Assembly (NCBI GenBank): GCA_900752815.1
Contig: CAADWS010000184.1
Coordinates: 1 to 29,016 of the forward strand
DNA: 29,016 nucleotides
Direction: 5' to 3'
From: Bacteroidaceae bacterium
GTDB taxonomy: Bacteria; Bacteroidota; Bacteroidia; Bacteroidales; Bacteroidaceae
The notes below the pieces were generated by a model, which was not told where the DNA came from, searched no databases, and worked only from the letters and a program-made list of their open reading frames with translations. Shown one piece after another: positions 1-7,875 of the stretch (position 1 is the stretch's first letter; every line of letters begins with the position of its first letter). The translations under genes were made by a program, and so were the position numbers.

Positions 1-118
1 ACTTCTAATTTACTAAATATCAGCGATATGCGCAACCTTTCATACATAAATATTTTATCGATTTAATTCCGCCAACGGGTATATTCAGTCTTTTTTCATG
101 GAGTAAAAAAATATTGTG

Positions 119-126
119 TATCTTTG
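119..126 (+). promoter_or_regulatory. Promoter -7 box for the OmpA-family gene
   Basis: TATCTTTG matches the Bacteroidetes -7 consensus TAnnTTTG exactly. No clear TTTG -33 element is visible about 20 bases upstream, only a T run at 91-96. The start codon lies about 120 bases downstream, giving a leader of roughly 115 nt. The call rests on the consensus match and position. Confidence 0.6.
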
Positions 127-245
127 CCCATAATTAAAGGAAAAATGTGAAGAGATGAAAATGCCTGAGATACTGAAAGAAATGTTGTATTAAAACAGGT
201 ATGTGAACCCGAAAAAAAGAAAACAAATTCAAAAACATTTGCGAT

Positions 246-1427
246 ATGATTAAGAAAATGTTGCTCGTAGCCGTAACTATGTTAGTTTCCGGCTCGATGC
301 TGGCTCAGACGAAATCCAGCGTAGAAGAAGAATTCGTCACTTACGAAACCGACAAATACAAAGTAGAAACCAATAAGTTCTGGAGCAACTGGTTTATTAG
401 CGTAGGCGGTGGCGCACAGATGCTGTTTGGTGACCACGAAAAGCAGATGAAGTTTGCTGACCGTCTCTCTCCGGCCCTTGATGTGGCTATCGGTAAGTGG
501 TTTACTCCGGGCATTGGTATCCGCTTTATGTACAGCGGCCTTTCCTGGAAGGGCGTAACACAGAATGGTGCCTATGGAAACGGTAAGGTTTATGATGCTT
601 CCAAATATCTTGAAGAACAGGAAGCCAATTATTTCAACCTGCACGGTGATGTGCTGTTCAATCTTTCCAACCTGTTCTGCGGTTACAACGAAAAGCGCAT
701 TTGGAACGTGAGCCCGTATGTAAGTTTGGGTTGGGCCAGAATGCTGGATGCTCCGAAGACGAATGAGATTACCGGTAGCCTCGGTTTGATTAACAGCTTC
801 CGTCTTTGCTCTTCACTCGACTTGCAGATTGATGTTCGCGGAACCGTAATGAACGACCGTTTCGATGGAGAAACAGGTGGTCGCAGCGGTGAAGGTATCC
901 TTTCTGCAACTGTGGGCTTGACCTACAAGTTCCCGAAGCGCGGCTGGAACAAGGTGAAGACTCCGGTTTACAACGACGCCCTTTGGAACGAATACCGTGG
1001 CAAGATGAACAACCTGAATGCCGAGAACGAACGTCTGAAGGCTTTGTTGGCTGAGGCTAATTCGAAACCGGCTGAAACGAAGGTAGAAAAGCAGATTGTT
1101 GTGCCCGATCTTATTGTAACCTTCCGCATCGGAAAGAGCGCGTTGACGAAGGAAGACCGTGTGAACCTCGGATTCCTGGCCAAGGCCATCAAGGAAGGCG
1201 ACCCGAAGGCTACTTACACCATCACGGGTTATGCTGATGCCGGAACCGGTTCGAAGAAGATTAACGAGCATCTCTCCAAGGCCCGTGCCGCTGCAGTTTA
1301 CAGCTGCCTCGTTAATGAGTTTGGTGTAGACAAGTCACAGCTCCGCGTACGTCATGAGGGTGGTGTAGACAACATGTTCTACGATGATCCGCGTCTCAGC
1401 CGTGCTGCTATCCTCCGCAACAAATAA
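246..1427 (+). CDS. OmpA-family outer-membrane protein with C-terminal peptidoglycan-binding domain
   Basis: A 393-residue protein that should tie the outer membrane to peptidoglycan. Residues 1-20 form a signal peptide (MIKK, hydrophobic core, cleavage after SMLAQ or nearby). Residues about 40-235 are rich in alternating aromatic and polar residues, as in an outer-membrane beta-barrel of the OmpA/porin type. Residues about 250-280 form a short heptad-like linker with many Asn, Glu and Leu. Residues about 284-393 are an OmpA-like domain with the GYAD and LSKARA signatures that contact diaminopimelate. No Shine-Dalgarno sequence precedes the ATG, only an A-rich tract, which is usual in this phylum. 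The gene appears monocistronic: it has its own promoter and a strong terminator 36 bases after the stop. This class of protein is typically abundant in Bacteroides envelopes. The family call is firm; the barrel strand count was not determined. Confidence 0.92.
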   Translation: MIKKMLLVAVTMLVSGSMLAQTKSSVEEEFVTYETDKYKVETNKFWSNWFISVGGGAQMLFGDHEKQMKFADRLSPALDVAIGKWFTPGIGIRFMYSGLSWKGVTQNGAYGNGKVYDASKYLEEQEANYFNLHGDVLFNLSNLFCGYNEKRIWNVSPYVSLGWARMLDAPKTNEITGSLGLINSFRLCSSLDLQIDVRGTVMNDRFDGETGGRSGEGILSATVGLTYKFPKRGWNKVKTPVYNDALWNEYRGKMNNLNAENERLKALLAEANSKPAETKVEKQIVVPDLIVTFRIGKSALTKEDRVNLGFLAKAIKEGDPKATYTITGYADAGTGSKKINEHLSKARAAAVYSCLVNEFGVDKSQLRVRHEGGVDNMFYDDPRLSRAAILRNK

Positions 1428-1462
1428 TTGAGGAAACAATTACCCATCCATAAGATGAAGTG

Positions 1463-1500
1463 CTCCGTCAGGTCTTTGGCCTGGCGGAGTTCTTCGTTTT
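1463..1500 (+). terminator. Rho-independent terminator after the OmpA-family gene
   Basis: CTCCGTCAGG (1463-1472) pairs with CCTGGCGGAG (1480-1489) over 10 positions with one G-U wobble, around a 7-base loop. A T-rich tail follows (1490-1500). Confidence 0.8.
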
Positions 1501-1812
1501 CAGGGAGGTGTCGGTCCGTCGGTGTCTGTGGGGCAGGGATGGGGCCGGTAACTGGTATGGTGCATGTGAAGAACGGACATACAGCGAGGAGGGGCAGGTC
1601 GGGAGAAGGCGGACTTGAAGCCATAGGCGGAAAAAGGAAAATTCCCCAAAGGCCGGTAAAGGTCTCTTCTCATGACGTAAAAAGCCTGGAAAAGATATGC
1701 AATTCCAAGAAAATGTGTAACTTTGAAAAGTTCCGCATGCGATGGCTGCTTTTCGTGGGGCTCGCTGGAACGCATACCTTGTTTTAGTATTCATCCCTAA
1801 AAATTGCTATCT
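1501..1812. other. Intergenic region between the OmpA-family and GH20 genes
   Basis: After the terminator there is about 310 bases with no believable gene. Reading frames here lack family resemblance and a supported start. The only signal I see is the promoter box at 1718-1725. Confidence 0.6.
1718..1725 (+). promoter_or_regulatory. Promoter -7 box for the hexosaminidase gene
   Basis: TAACTTTG fits TAnnTTTG and lies 88 bases before the ATG of the GH20 gene. No convincing -33 element is seen. Confidence 0.5.
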
Positions 1813-4110
1813 ATGAAGAAAGCACACCGTTTCTTGTTTTTTGCCTGTGCTGTGGCCGGTGCGTTGCTGTCGGGGGCATGCAGTAGCCGTCCCGATGTGG
1901 CCGAAGTGTCTTTGCTCCCTCAGCCGAAGCAAGTTGAAATCGGGCAGGAGAGTTTCCGTCTGCCTTCGTCCTGCCGCATTGGCGTAAGCGACCCGCAGTT
2001 GAAGAATGCGGCCCGGCTGTTGGCCGGCATTTTGGGTCCTTCCACGGGATATACGTTTGACATTGTGGACGGACCGGGCGACATCACGCTGAAGGTGGAC
2101 ACGACGCTTCAGGGACTCGAAGGTGCCTATCGCTTGCAGGTTGATGCCAGTGGTGCCGTTGTCACGGGTGAGTCTTATCGTGGGGTCATTGCCGGAATCC
2201 AGACGCTGCGGCAATTGCTTCCCGATGCCGTGGAGTCGCGCACGAAGGCAGACTGTAGCTGGGAGATTCCGGCAGTCAGCATCAGCGATGCGCCGAAGTA
2301 TGAATGGCGAGGCCTGATGCTGGATGTGTCCCGTCATTTTTATACGCCAGCCGAAGTCAAGGAATTGCTCGACCTCATGTCGCTCTATAAGATGAACAAA
2401 TTTCATTGGCATCTCACGGACGACCAGGGGTGGCGTGTGGAAATCAAGGCTTATCCGCTGCTGACGGAGAAGGGAGCCTGGCGCACTTTCAACTGGCACG
2501 ACCGCTCCTGCATGCGTTCTGCGCAGTCGAATCCGGACTTCCTGCTGCCTTCAGATGAGCGCATAAAGGTGGTCGACGGGGACACACTGTATGGCGGCTT
2601 CTATACGCAGGAACAGATTAAGGACATTGTAGCCTATGCTGCCGACCGTGGCATCGATGTGGTGCCGGAAGTTGATATGCCCGGCCATATGCTGGCTGCC
2701 GTCAGCAACTATAAGGGCGTGTCCTGTTTCAACGAAACGGGGTGGGGCACGACGTTCTCTTCTCCCGTCTGCCCCGGAAAGGATTCCGCGCTCGAATTCT
2801 GCAAAAACGTGTATCGGGAGATTTTCACGCTCTTCCCTTATCGTTACGTGCATATCGGAGGCGATGAAGTGGAAAAGACCAACTGGAACAAATGTCCCGA
2901 CTGTCAGCGCCGCATCCGTCAGCTGGGGCTGAAGTCGCCGGAGGAATTGCAGTCGTGGTTTATCCATCAGATGGAGGCTTTCTTCAATGAGAACGGCCGT
3001 GACATGATTGGCTGGGATGAAATCCTGGAAGGAGGCCTTTCGAAGACGGCTACCGTCATGTGGTGGCGCAGTTGGGTGGGCAATGCGCCGAACCATACTA
3101 CAGAGCAGGGCAATTCCATCATCTTCACGCCCAACAGCCATTTCTATCTGGACTATCAGCAGGACCAGCATTCGGTATCGAAAATCTATCTCTATGAGCC
3201 AGCCAGTGCTTTGGCCGACTCTACCCGTGGTGCGCTCATCCGTGGCGTGCAGGGTAACATCTGGTGTGAGTATATTCCTTCGCGCGAGCGCATGCAGTAT
3301 ATGGTCTTCCCGCGTGCCCTGGCAATTGCCGAACTGGGCTGGAACGGTGGCGGAAAGGATTGGGACGGATTTGCCAGTCGCATGAACCGTCAGTTCGACC
3401 GCCTCGACCGTCTCAATGTCAACTATCGTTTGCCTGATATTGTAGGGGATAATGATATAAATGTGTTCCTCGACAAGGCCGAAGTGAAGGTCAGCTGCAT
3501 TGACCCCGACGCCGATATCCGTTATACTACCGACGGCAGTGTTCCTACGCAGGAATCAGCCCGCTACGAAGGTCCGTTTGAAGTGAGCGAAACCTGTGAT
3601 GTGACTTTCCGTGCTTTCCGTAGCAACGGTAAGGGTGACGACGTCTTCAAGTTCCGCTATGTCAAGGACAGCTATGCGCCGGCCGTTGAGGCCGCACCGA
3701 CCCGTTCGGGGCTGGAGGCCACCTGGTATGAATATGGCGGCGAATCGTGCAAGGAAATCGAAACAGCCCCGAAGAAAGGTACCTATCCCGTCAGCGATGT
3801 TTCCATTCCCAAGGAAGCCAGCGGCCGCATCGGACTGGTGATACAAGGCTACATCAAGGTGCCGGCGGATGACATTTATACCTTCTCGCTCAATTCCGAC
3901 GACGGAAGCATTCTCACCATCGACGGTGCCGTAGTCATCGACAACGACGGTGCCCATTCGCCTCGCCGCATGGCAGGCCAGAAGGCGCTCGCTGCCGGCT
4001 TGCATCGCATAGAGGTGCGCTATTTCGACCATAACGGCGGCTGCCTCGACATGCAGGTCAGCGGCAGCGACAAGCAGGAATTGGCGGCCGGTCAGCTGTA
4101 CATGTATTGA
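1813..4110 (+). CDS. GH20 beta-N-acetylhexosaminidase lipoprotein with C-terminal PA14-like domain
   Basis: A 765-residue exo-hydrolase expected to release terminal GlcNAc/GalNAc from glycans. ATG 1813 is preferred over the in-frame TTG at 1804 because it begins a clean lipoprotein signal peptide (MKKAHRF, lipid-attachment Cys23 in LLSGAC). The sequence after the Cys lacks the acidic run typical of surface-exported Bacteroides lipoproteins, so it may face the periplasm. Domains: GH20b-like alpha/beta domain about 30-155; catalytic TIM barrel about 160-540, starting at WRGLMLDVSRHF; the catalytic pair Asp351-Glu352 sits in HIGGDEVEK; a chitobiase/hexosaminidase C-terminal-like module with RYTTDGSVPT about 560-610; and a PA14-like module about 633-757 with NSDDGSILTIDG and a closing HNGG. 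PA14 modules often bind carbohydrate. No SusC/SusD genes are adjacent, so it is not visibly part of a polysaccharide utilisation locus. Confidence 0.93.
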   Translation: MKKAHRFLFFACAVAGALLSGACSSRPDVAEVSLLPQPKQVEIGQESFRLPSSCRIGVSDPQLKNAARLLAGILGPSTGYTFDIVDGPGDITLKVDTTLQGLEGAYRLQVDASGAVVTGESYRGVIAGIQTLRQLLPDAVESRTKADCSWEIPAVSISDAPKYEWRGLMLDVSRHFYTPAEVKELLDLMSLYKMNKFHWHLTDDQGWRVEIKAYPLLTEKGAWRTFNWHDRSCMRSAQSNPDFLLPSDERIKVVDGDTLYGGFYTQEQIKDIVAYAADRGIDVVPEVDMPGHMLAAVSNYKGVSCFNETGWGTTFSSPVCPGKDSALEFCKNVYREIFTLFPYRYVHIGGDEVEKTNWNKCPDCQRRIRQLGLKSPEELQSWFIHQMEAFFNENGRDMIGWDEILEGGLSKTATVMWWRSWVGNAPNHTTEQGNSIIFTPNSHFYLDYQQDQHSVSKIYLYEPASALADSTRGALIRGVQGNIWCEYIPSRERMQYMVFPRALAIAELGWNGGGKDWDGFASRMNRQFDRLDRLNVNYRLPDIVGDNDINVFLDKAEVKVSCIDPDADIRYTTDGSVPTQESARYEGPFEVSETCDVTFRAFRSNGKGDDVFKFRYVKDSYAPAVEAAPTRSGLEATWYEYGGESCKEIETAPKKGTYPVSDVSIPKEASGRIGLVIQGYIKVPADDIYTFSLNSDDGSILTIDGAVVIDNDGAHSPRRMAGQKALAAGLHRIEVRYFDHNGGCLDMQVSGSDKQELAAGQLYMY

Positions 4111-4122
4111 TTCCTCTGGAGA

Positions 4123-4151
4123 GGCTGTGGAGCAACTGTGTCTCCGCAGCC
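4123..4151 (+). terminator. Stem-loop directly after the hexosaminidase gene
   Basis: GGCTGTGGAG (4123-4132) pairs with CTCCGCAGCC (4142-4151), one G-U wobble, 9-base loop. It has no T tract of its own and probably acts together with the stronger hairpin at 4167-4215. Confidence 0.5.
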
Positions 4152-4166
4152 CTTCTACAGTAGGAG

Positions 4167-4222
4167 CCGTCCCCGCCCTTGTTTTCTTGAAAAAAGAGAA
4201 CCGGGGCCGGGACGGTTTCTTT
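4167..4222 (+). terminator. Probable Rho-independent terminator of the hexosaminidase gene
   Basis: CCGTCCCCGCCC (4167-4178) pairs with GGGCCGGGACGG (4204-4215) with a single mismatch. The enclosed sequence can itself fold (TTTTCTT with AAAAGA). TTTCTTT follows. Confidence 0.65.
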
Positions 4223-4613
4223 ATGTGCGGACTTTCCCGTCGAGGCTCGGATACGTGGCGTCCAGCCGCAGGCAATCTCTTTTCCCGTCCGTAGTCGTGC
4301 CGGAGTAGTGCGGCGGGGACTGCCTTCTGTATTTGCCGGACGCGGAAGCTGTCCGTTGCCTTGCGTCGCTCGGTTGCCGGTCCGTAACGAGGCCTCAGGG
4401 AGATGACAACCGTAAAAACCTCTCGTTTTTCGGCAAAGTCAGTGCGCGATGTGCGTTTTTCCCGTATAAAATGCCTAAAATCAAAAAAATACATTTATTT
4501 TGCAATTAATATAGCCCTCTTCTGCTTTTCTGAAGAAACTTTGCCCGTGCAGCCGTTTCTTTTCTGGGCAGAGAGGTGGCCCTACTGTCGTTTCACCAAC
4601 CTTTCTCATCTCT
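4223..4613. other. Intergenic region upstream of the first L,D-transpeptidase gene
   Basis: About 390 bases without a supported gene. The first half is GC-rich and featureless to my eye. The second half becomes AT-rich and carries the candidate promoter at 4496-4502. Frames open here only overlap the start of the downstream gene in another phase. Confidence 0.6.
4496..4502 (+). promoter_or_regulatory. Candidate promoter for the lipoprotein L,D-transpeptidase gene
   Basis: TATTTTG resembles TAnnTTTG with one base missing, in an AT-rich stretch about 110 bases before the start codon. A second partial match (AAACTTTG, ending 4543) is nearby. Neither is perfect. Confidence 0.3.
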
Positions 4614-5654
4614 ATGAAAAATCACCGCGTAGCCGTAGTTCTCGTCACCCTTTTCCTTATGTCCTGCAATCGTTTGCCGGCCGATAACCCGCCGGCCGAC
4701 CGTTCCCGGGCCGATGCAGATACCGCGGCTGTCGATTCTCTCGCTGCGGAGTCTCCTGCACCAGCCGAAAAGCTAAAGCCATTGTCACCCAAGGATATCC
4801 GTCTCGACACCGCTTTGCTCTACGACCGTTATACCCTTGCGGATACCTATGAGTATCAAAAGGTGAAGCGGAGCTTCAAGTGGGACCAGATGCGTGAGGC
4901 GCTTGCGCTGATAGAGAATATGCAGCAGGATTCCCGCAGGTGGGTAGTGATGCAGAATTACAGGAACATGAACCGTGAGGCTCCGCTGGTGAAGCGGTTT
5001 GTGCGCAATGTCTACAAGCGTGTGGCCGATACGCTCGGCGTGGAGCGCTACCAGTCGGTTCCGCTTTATGCCCCCACCGATACCCTCGAGCCCGAAATCT
5101 ATGGCCGCGACGGCACGCTCGCGCATCTTTGTGAAACGACGGAGCAGTTCTACCGCATCCAGATGCCGGCCACCGGCAAGGAGTGGTATGTACCCCTCCG
5201 TTATGTCCGCCTGTTGCCCGACAGCACTCGTTTCCGTCACGTCATCGTTGTCGACCGCAAGGACCAGAATATCGCTACGCTGGAATGGAGCGGGCGCGGC
5301 AAATGGCTCATCCGCAGCAAGAATCCCGCTACGACGGGGCAGTACAAGCCGCCTTATGCCCAGCGCACTCCGCTCGGCATGTTCCTCAAGCAGGAACAGA
5401 AGCGGAAGATGGTGTTCCTCAAGGACGGTTCGGCGGCCCACGGCGGTTATGCTCCCTATGCCAGCCGTTTCACCAATGGCGCCTATATTCACGGCGTGCC
5501 GGTCAATGTGCCGCAAACCAAGGAGATTGAATACAGCTGGTCGCTCGGCACGACGCCGCGTTCTCACATGTGCGTGCGCAACGCCACGTCGCATGCCAAG
5601 TTTGTGTACGAGTGGGCGCCGGTTCGCCAATCATTGGTCGTTGTGATAGAGTGA
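4614..5654 (+). CDS. Lipoprotein with L,D-transpeptidase (YkuD-type) catalytic domain
   Basis: A 346-residue envelope protein, probably acting on peptidoglycan stem peptides (cross-linking or attachment of proteins). The N-terminus is a lipoprotein signal peptide ending in LMSC with lipidated Cys18, followed by a Pro/Ala/Asp-rich linker to about residue 60. The middle (about 60-215) is charged and helical and is not recognised. The C-terminal part (about 215-346) carries the YkuD pattern: His293 in IHG and the nucleophile candidate Cys320 in SHMCVRN. The usual motif is SHGC(I/V)R, so a Met replaces the Gly before Cys. The family tolerates variation, but activity is not certain. The next gene downstream also has an L,D-transpeptidase fold but belongs to another branch. 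A promoter in the 171-base gap suggests the two are separately transcribed. Confidence 0.85.
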   Translation: MKNHRVAVVLVTLFLMSCNRLPADNPPADRSRADADTAAVDSLAAESPAPAEKLKPLSPKDIRLDTALLYDRYTLADTYEYQKVKRSFKWDQMREALALIENMQQDSRRWVVMQNYRNMNREAPLVKRFVRNVYKRVADTLGVERYQSVPLYAPTDTLEPEIYGRDGTLAHLCETTEQFYRIQMPATGKEWYVPLRYVRLLPDSTRFRHVIVVDRKDQNIATLEWSGRGKWLIRSKNPATTGQYKPPYAQRTPLGMFLKQEQKRKMVFLKDGSAAHGGYAPYASRFTNGAYIHGVPVNVPQTKEIEYSWSLGTTPRSHMCVRNATSHAKFVYEWAPVRQSLVVVIE

Positions 5655-5789
5655 ACCCGCGTGTTGCCGTTCCGGCTCCTGTGCGGCATGAAGGGGTGCC
5701 CCGGCTGCGGAGGGTACGCCGTGAATAGCAAAATTCGGTTCCTCCTCATTTTTAACACTCTGTGCATGAGCCGTCTGCGTAAAAAGTAG

Positions 5790-5797
5790 TAATTTTG
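5790..5797 (+). promoter_or_regulatory. Promoter -7 box for the second L,D-transpeptidase-like gene
   Basis: TAATTTTG matches TAnnTTTG and lies 28 bases before the ATG, giving a leader of about 20 nt. No obvious TTTG at -33. Confidence 0.55.
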
Positions 5798-5825
5798 CGT
5801 CGTTTTAGTAAAAAAGCGTCGCGCC

Positions 5826-6548
5826 ATGCAAAAGATATTCCTGACCGTCTTTCTCACCTTTCTTCCGCTGTTGGGGCAACCCCGCACGGGATGTCCTGAA
5901 ATCAAGATGCCGCACACCGCGGCCCATACGGCAGCCGTTCTCTATGAGGACCTGCAGCTCGAAGGGAAACTGAGTGAGGAAGCGCTCCGGCTGGCCGTTG
6001 CCGGTTATGAGAAGATAACCGGGCGCAAGCGCGACGTCCTCACCGTAATCGACTTTTCCAAGCCTTCCACCGAGGAGCGCCTGTTTGTCATCGACATGCG
6101 GGAGCGGCAGTTGCTGTTCTCTTCTGTGGTGGCGCACGGGCGCAACAGCGGCGGCGTCTATGCCACCGATTTTTCCAATCGCGACGGGTCGCACCAGAGT
6201 TCGCTCGGTTTCTATCTGACGGAAAATACCTATCAGGGAAAAAACGGTTATTCGCTTGTGCTCGAAGGGTTGGAGAAAGGAGTGAACGACAATGCCCGCC
6301 GCCGCGCCATCGTCGTGCATGGCGCCAGCTATGCCAATCCTTCCGTCATCCGTTCCGGTGGACGCTTGGGGCGCAGTTTTGGCTGTCCCGCCTTGCCCAC
6401 CCGTCTCAATCGCCCCATTATTGATGCCATCAAGGGCGGCAGTGTGCTCTATATTTATGCGGACGACGAAAAATATCTGGCTCAAAGCCCCATTCTGAAT
6501 GACAACGGCTCGCGTCCGGCCGAGCAGAAACCCGATACACAGGCCTGA
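5826..6548 (+). CDS. Murein L,D-transpeptidase catalytic domain protein (YkuD_2 / PF13645-like)
   Basis: A 240-residue secreted protein. Residues 1-18 are a hydrophobic signal peptide (MQKIFLTVFLTFLPLLG). It is followed almost at once by a compact domain typical of the YkuD_2 family: VIDFSKPS and RLFVIDM early, VVAHGRNSGG in the middle, then His165 in VVHGA and Cys187 in GRSFGCPALP. These are the expected catalytic His and Cys. Length is close to the usual 200-250 residues of the family. It likely works in the periplasm on peptidoglycan, but members of this branch are largely uncharacterised, so the exact reaction is inference. It lies 171 bases after another YkuD-type gene with which it shares only the catalytic logic. 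A very long hairpin follows the gene. Confidence 0.88.
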   Translation: MQKIFLTVFLTFLPLLGQPRTGCPEIKMPHTAAHTAAVLYEDLQLEGKLSEEALRLAVAGYEKITGRKRDVLTVIDFSKPSTEERLFVIDMRERQLLFSSVVAHGRNSGGVYATDFSNRDGSHQSSLGFYLTENTYQGKNGYSLVLEGLEKGVNDNARRRAIVVHGASYANPSVIRSGGRLGRSFGCPALPTRLNRPIIDAIKGGSVLYIYADDEKYLAQSPILNDNGSRPAEQKPDTQA

Positions 6549-6608
6549 TGTGCCTTTCTTCCCTACGGTGAAGCCCCGCGTTGTTCCGGTGGCTCCCACC
6601 TGTGAAGG

Positions 6609-6682
6609 GTACCGCCTCCGTGCGGCAATTTTTCCTGCTGTGGCAGGCGGAAGTTGCCTTGCGGAGGCGGTACGTTTGTTGA
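6609..6682 (+). terminator. Long terminator-like hairpin between convergent genes
   Basis: GTACCGCCTCCG (6609-6620) pairs perfectly with CGGAGGCGGTAC (6662-6673). Inside, GGCAA/TTGCC and CCTGC/GCAGG continue the stem. TTTGTT follows on the plus strand. It sits between the YkuD_2-like gene and the minus-strand gene ending at 6776. Confidence 0.7.
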
Positions 6683-6775
6683 GAGGGTATGGCAGAGTCG
6701 GGGCGGCGGGAATCCCCGTTACGTCCTGCCCCGGCGTTTTTCCTTGCGGTAGCCGGGACATCTGTTTTTTCTGCT

Positions 6776-7069
6776 TCAGCGCACCGCTATCGGTTCGAGC
6801 CAGTCCTCATTGGGCCATTGCGGCAAGAAAAAGAGCGGTCGTTCCACACCGCCCGCGCCGCTCCAGTCCACCCGGCGCAGGAACCGGAAGTCCGGTCTTC
6901 CGAAGTCGAATGAACGTCCGTACAGCAGCAGGGCGTCGCGGCATTCGTCCGCTTTCCACAGACCGCCGCCGTAGGGGCAGCGCTCTCCCGCTTCGAGCAG
7001 GTCGCGATGCAGATAGACGTGGCCGAATTTCAGCACACCGTCCTGGTTGATGATAAATTTCTGATACAT
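6776..7069 (-). CDS. Small hypothetical protein, soluble, 97 residues
   Basis: Start chosen at the ATG at 7069, giving MYQKFIINQDGVLKFGHVYLHRDLL. The longer open frame upstream encodes low-complexity Ala/Arg/Pro sequence and is not believable. The protein has no signal peptide or membrane segment and is rich in Gly, Asp, Arg and aromatic residues, with GGGLWK, LLYGRSFDFG and a C-terminal FFLPQWP. The regular pattern of conserved-type residues, and a memory of similar short proteins in Bacteroides genomes, suggest a genuine conserved family, but I cannot name a function. It lies 121 bases after the yjbQ-like gene on the same strand and may be cotranscribed with it. Confidence 0.7.
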   Translation of the reverse strand: MYQKFIINQDGVLKFGHVYLHRDLLEAGERCPYGGGLWKADECRDALLLYGRSFDFGRPDFRFLRRVDWSGAGGVERPLFFLPQWPNEDWLEPIAVR

Positions 7070-7190
7070 GGTTCTGTTGTTGGAAAAGGTTGCTTTCCGG
7101 TGCCGGCCGGAAGGGGCGGGGTGAGAACTTGCCTTTTCCTCCCTCCTTAACGGACGCCGGGAGTCATCTGCCGGTCCGGGCGCGTATGGC

Positions 7191-7604
7191 CTATTGCCAC
7201 ACGGTGGCCACGATGCGGCGGCTGCCGCCTTCGTCCCTGAATTCACACAGATAGATGCCCTGCCAGGTGCCTAGGTTGAGGCGGCCGTTGGTAATGGGGA
7301 GAGTCAGTTCCGCCCCCATCAGTGCACATTTCACGTGAGCCGGCATGTCGTCGGGTCCTTCCAGGCGGTGAAGGTAATGGGCGGCGCCGTCCGGCACCAT
7401 CCGGTCCAGCGTTCCGGCCAGGTCGGTCCGCACGTCGGGGTCGGCATTCTCGTTGATGCAGAGGGCACACGAAGTGTGTTGCACGAACAGGTGGAGCAGT
7501 CCGGCCTGTGGCAGCGGCTGGGGCAGGTGTTCCATGATTTCGCGCGTAATCAGGTGGCAGCCCCTGCGCCGGGGCGGCAAGTTGAAAGAGGTTTGTTGTA
7601 TCAT
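7191..7604 (-). CDS. yjbQ: YjbQ / UPF0047 family protein
   Basis: A 137-residue cytoplasmic protein, full length for the UPF0047 family. Family signatures are visible in order: LLHLFVQHTSCALCINENADP (about 36-56), where His43 and the Glu/Asn/Asp cluster form the conserved pocket; a YLHRLEG segment; HVKCALMG (about 90-97); and the C-terminal block ITNGRLNLGTWQGIYLCEFRD (about 104-124). Some members complement thiamine-phosphate synthase mutants weakly, hence the database name secondary thiamine-phosphate synthase enzyme, but the physiological role is unclear. The ATG at 7604 is preceded by an A-rich tract rather than a Shine-Dalgarno sequence. It lies between cysK-like and hypothetical genes on the same strand, with 271 bases separating it from the former. 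Confidence 0.92.
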   Translation of the reverse strand: MIQQTSFNLPPRRRGCHLITREIMEHLPQPLPQAGLLHLFVQHTSCALCINENADPDVRTDLAGTLDRMVPDGAAHYLHRLEGPDDMPAHVKCALMGAELTLPITNGRLNLGTWQGIYLCEFRDEGGSRRIVATVWQ

Positions 7605-7751
7605 ATTTCTTTTTACAGGTGAGCAGGTTTCGCCGTGTCCAATCCGGTATTTGGGTTCCCGCTCCGTCTTAGCCTTCGTCTTTCGCTGTGATGGGTCGGA
7701 GTTTCCGGATTTTCACCGGTCTGCGGAGAGGCGGCGGATGCCGTGTTATGG

Positions 7752-7772
7752 CAGGGCAGCCCGGTTGCCCTG
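7752..7772. repeat. Perfect 7-bp inverted repeat between cysK and yjbQ
   Basis: CAGGGCA (7752-7758) and TGCCCTG (7766-7772) flank a 7-base loop about 100 bases downstream of the cysteine synthase stop codon. It could slow or end that transcript, but there is no T tract on the minus strand. The remaining 271-base gap shows nothing else. Confidence 0.35.
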
Positions 7773-7875
7773 TTTGTCGCAGGCGTCGCGTGGGCTGCGT
7801 TTGGACAAAAAGGGAGATGTCGGCGCGTTGGGGCGTATGGACTTTTGCGTGCCGTTGTCCCGCAGCGTGTCCGCG

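Noticed and set aside
1428..1787. Plus-strand frame of 119 codons after the OmpA-family gene
   Set aside because: Contains the terminator and the promoter of the next gene; composition is not protein-like.
3556..4494. Minus-strand frame of 312 codons across the end of the hexosaminidase gene
   Set aside because: Antisense to the PA14-like domain coding region and two terminators; no domain resemblance.
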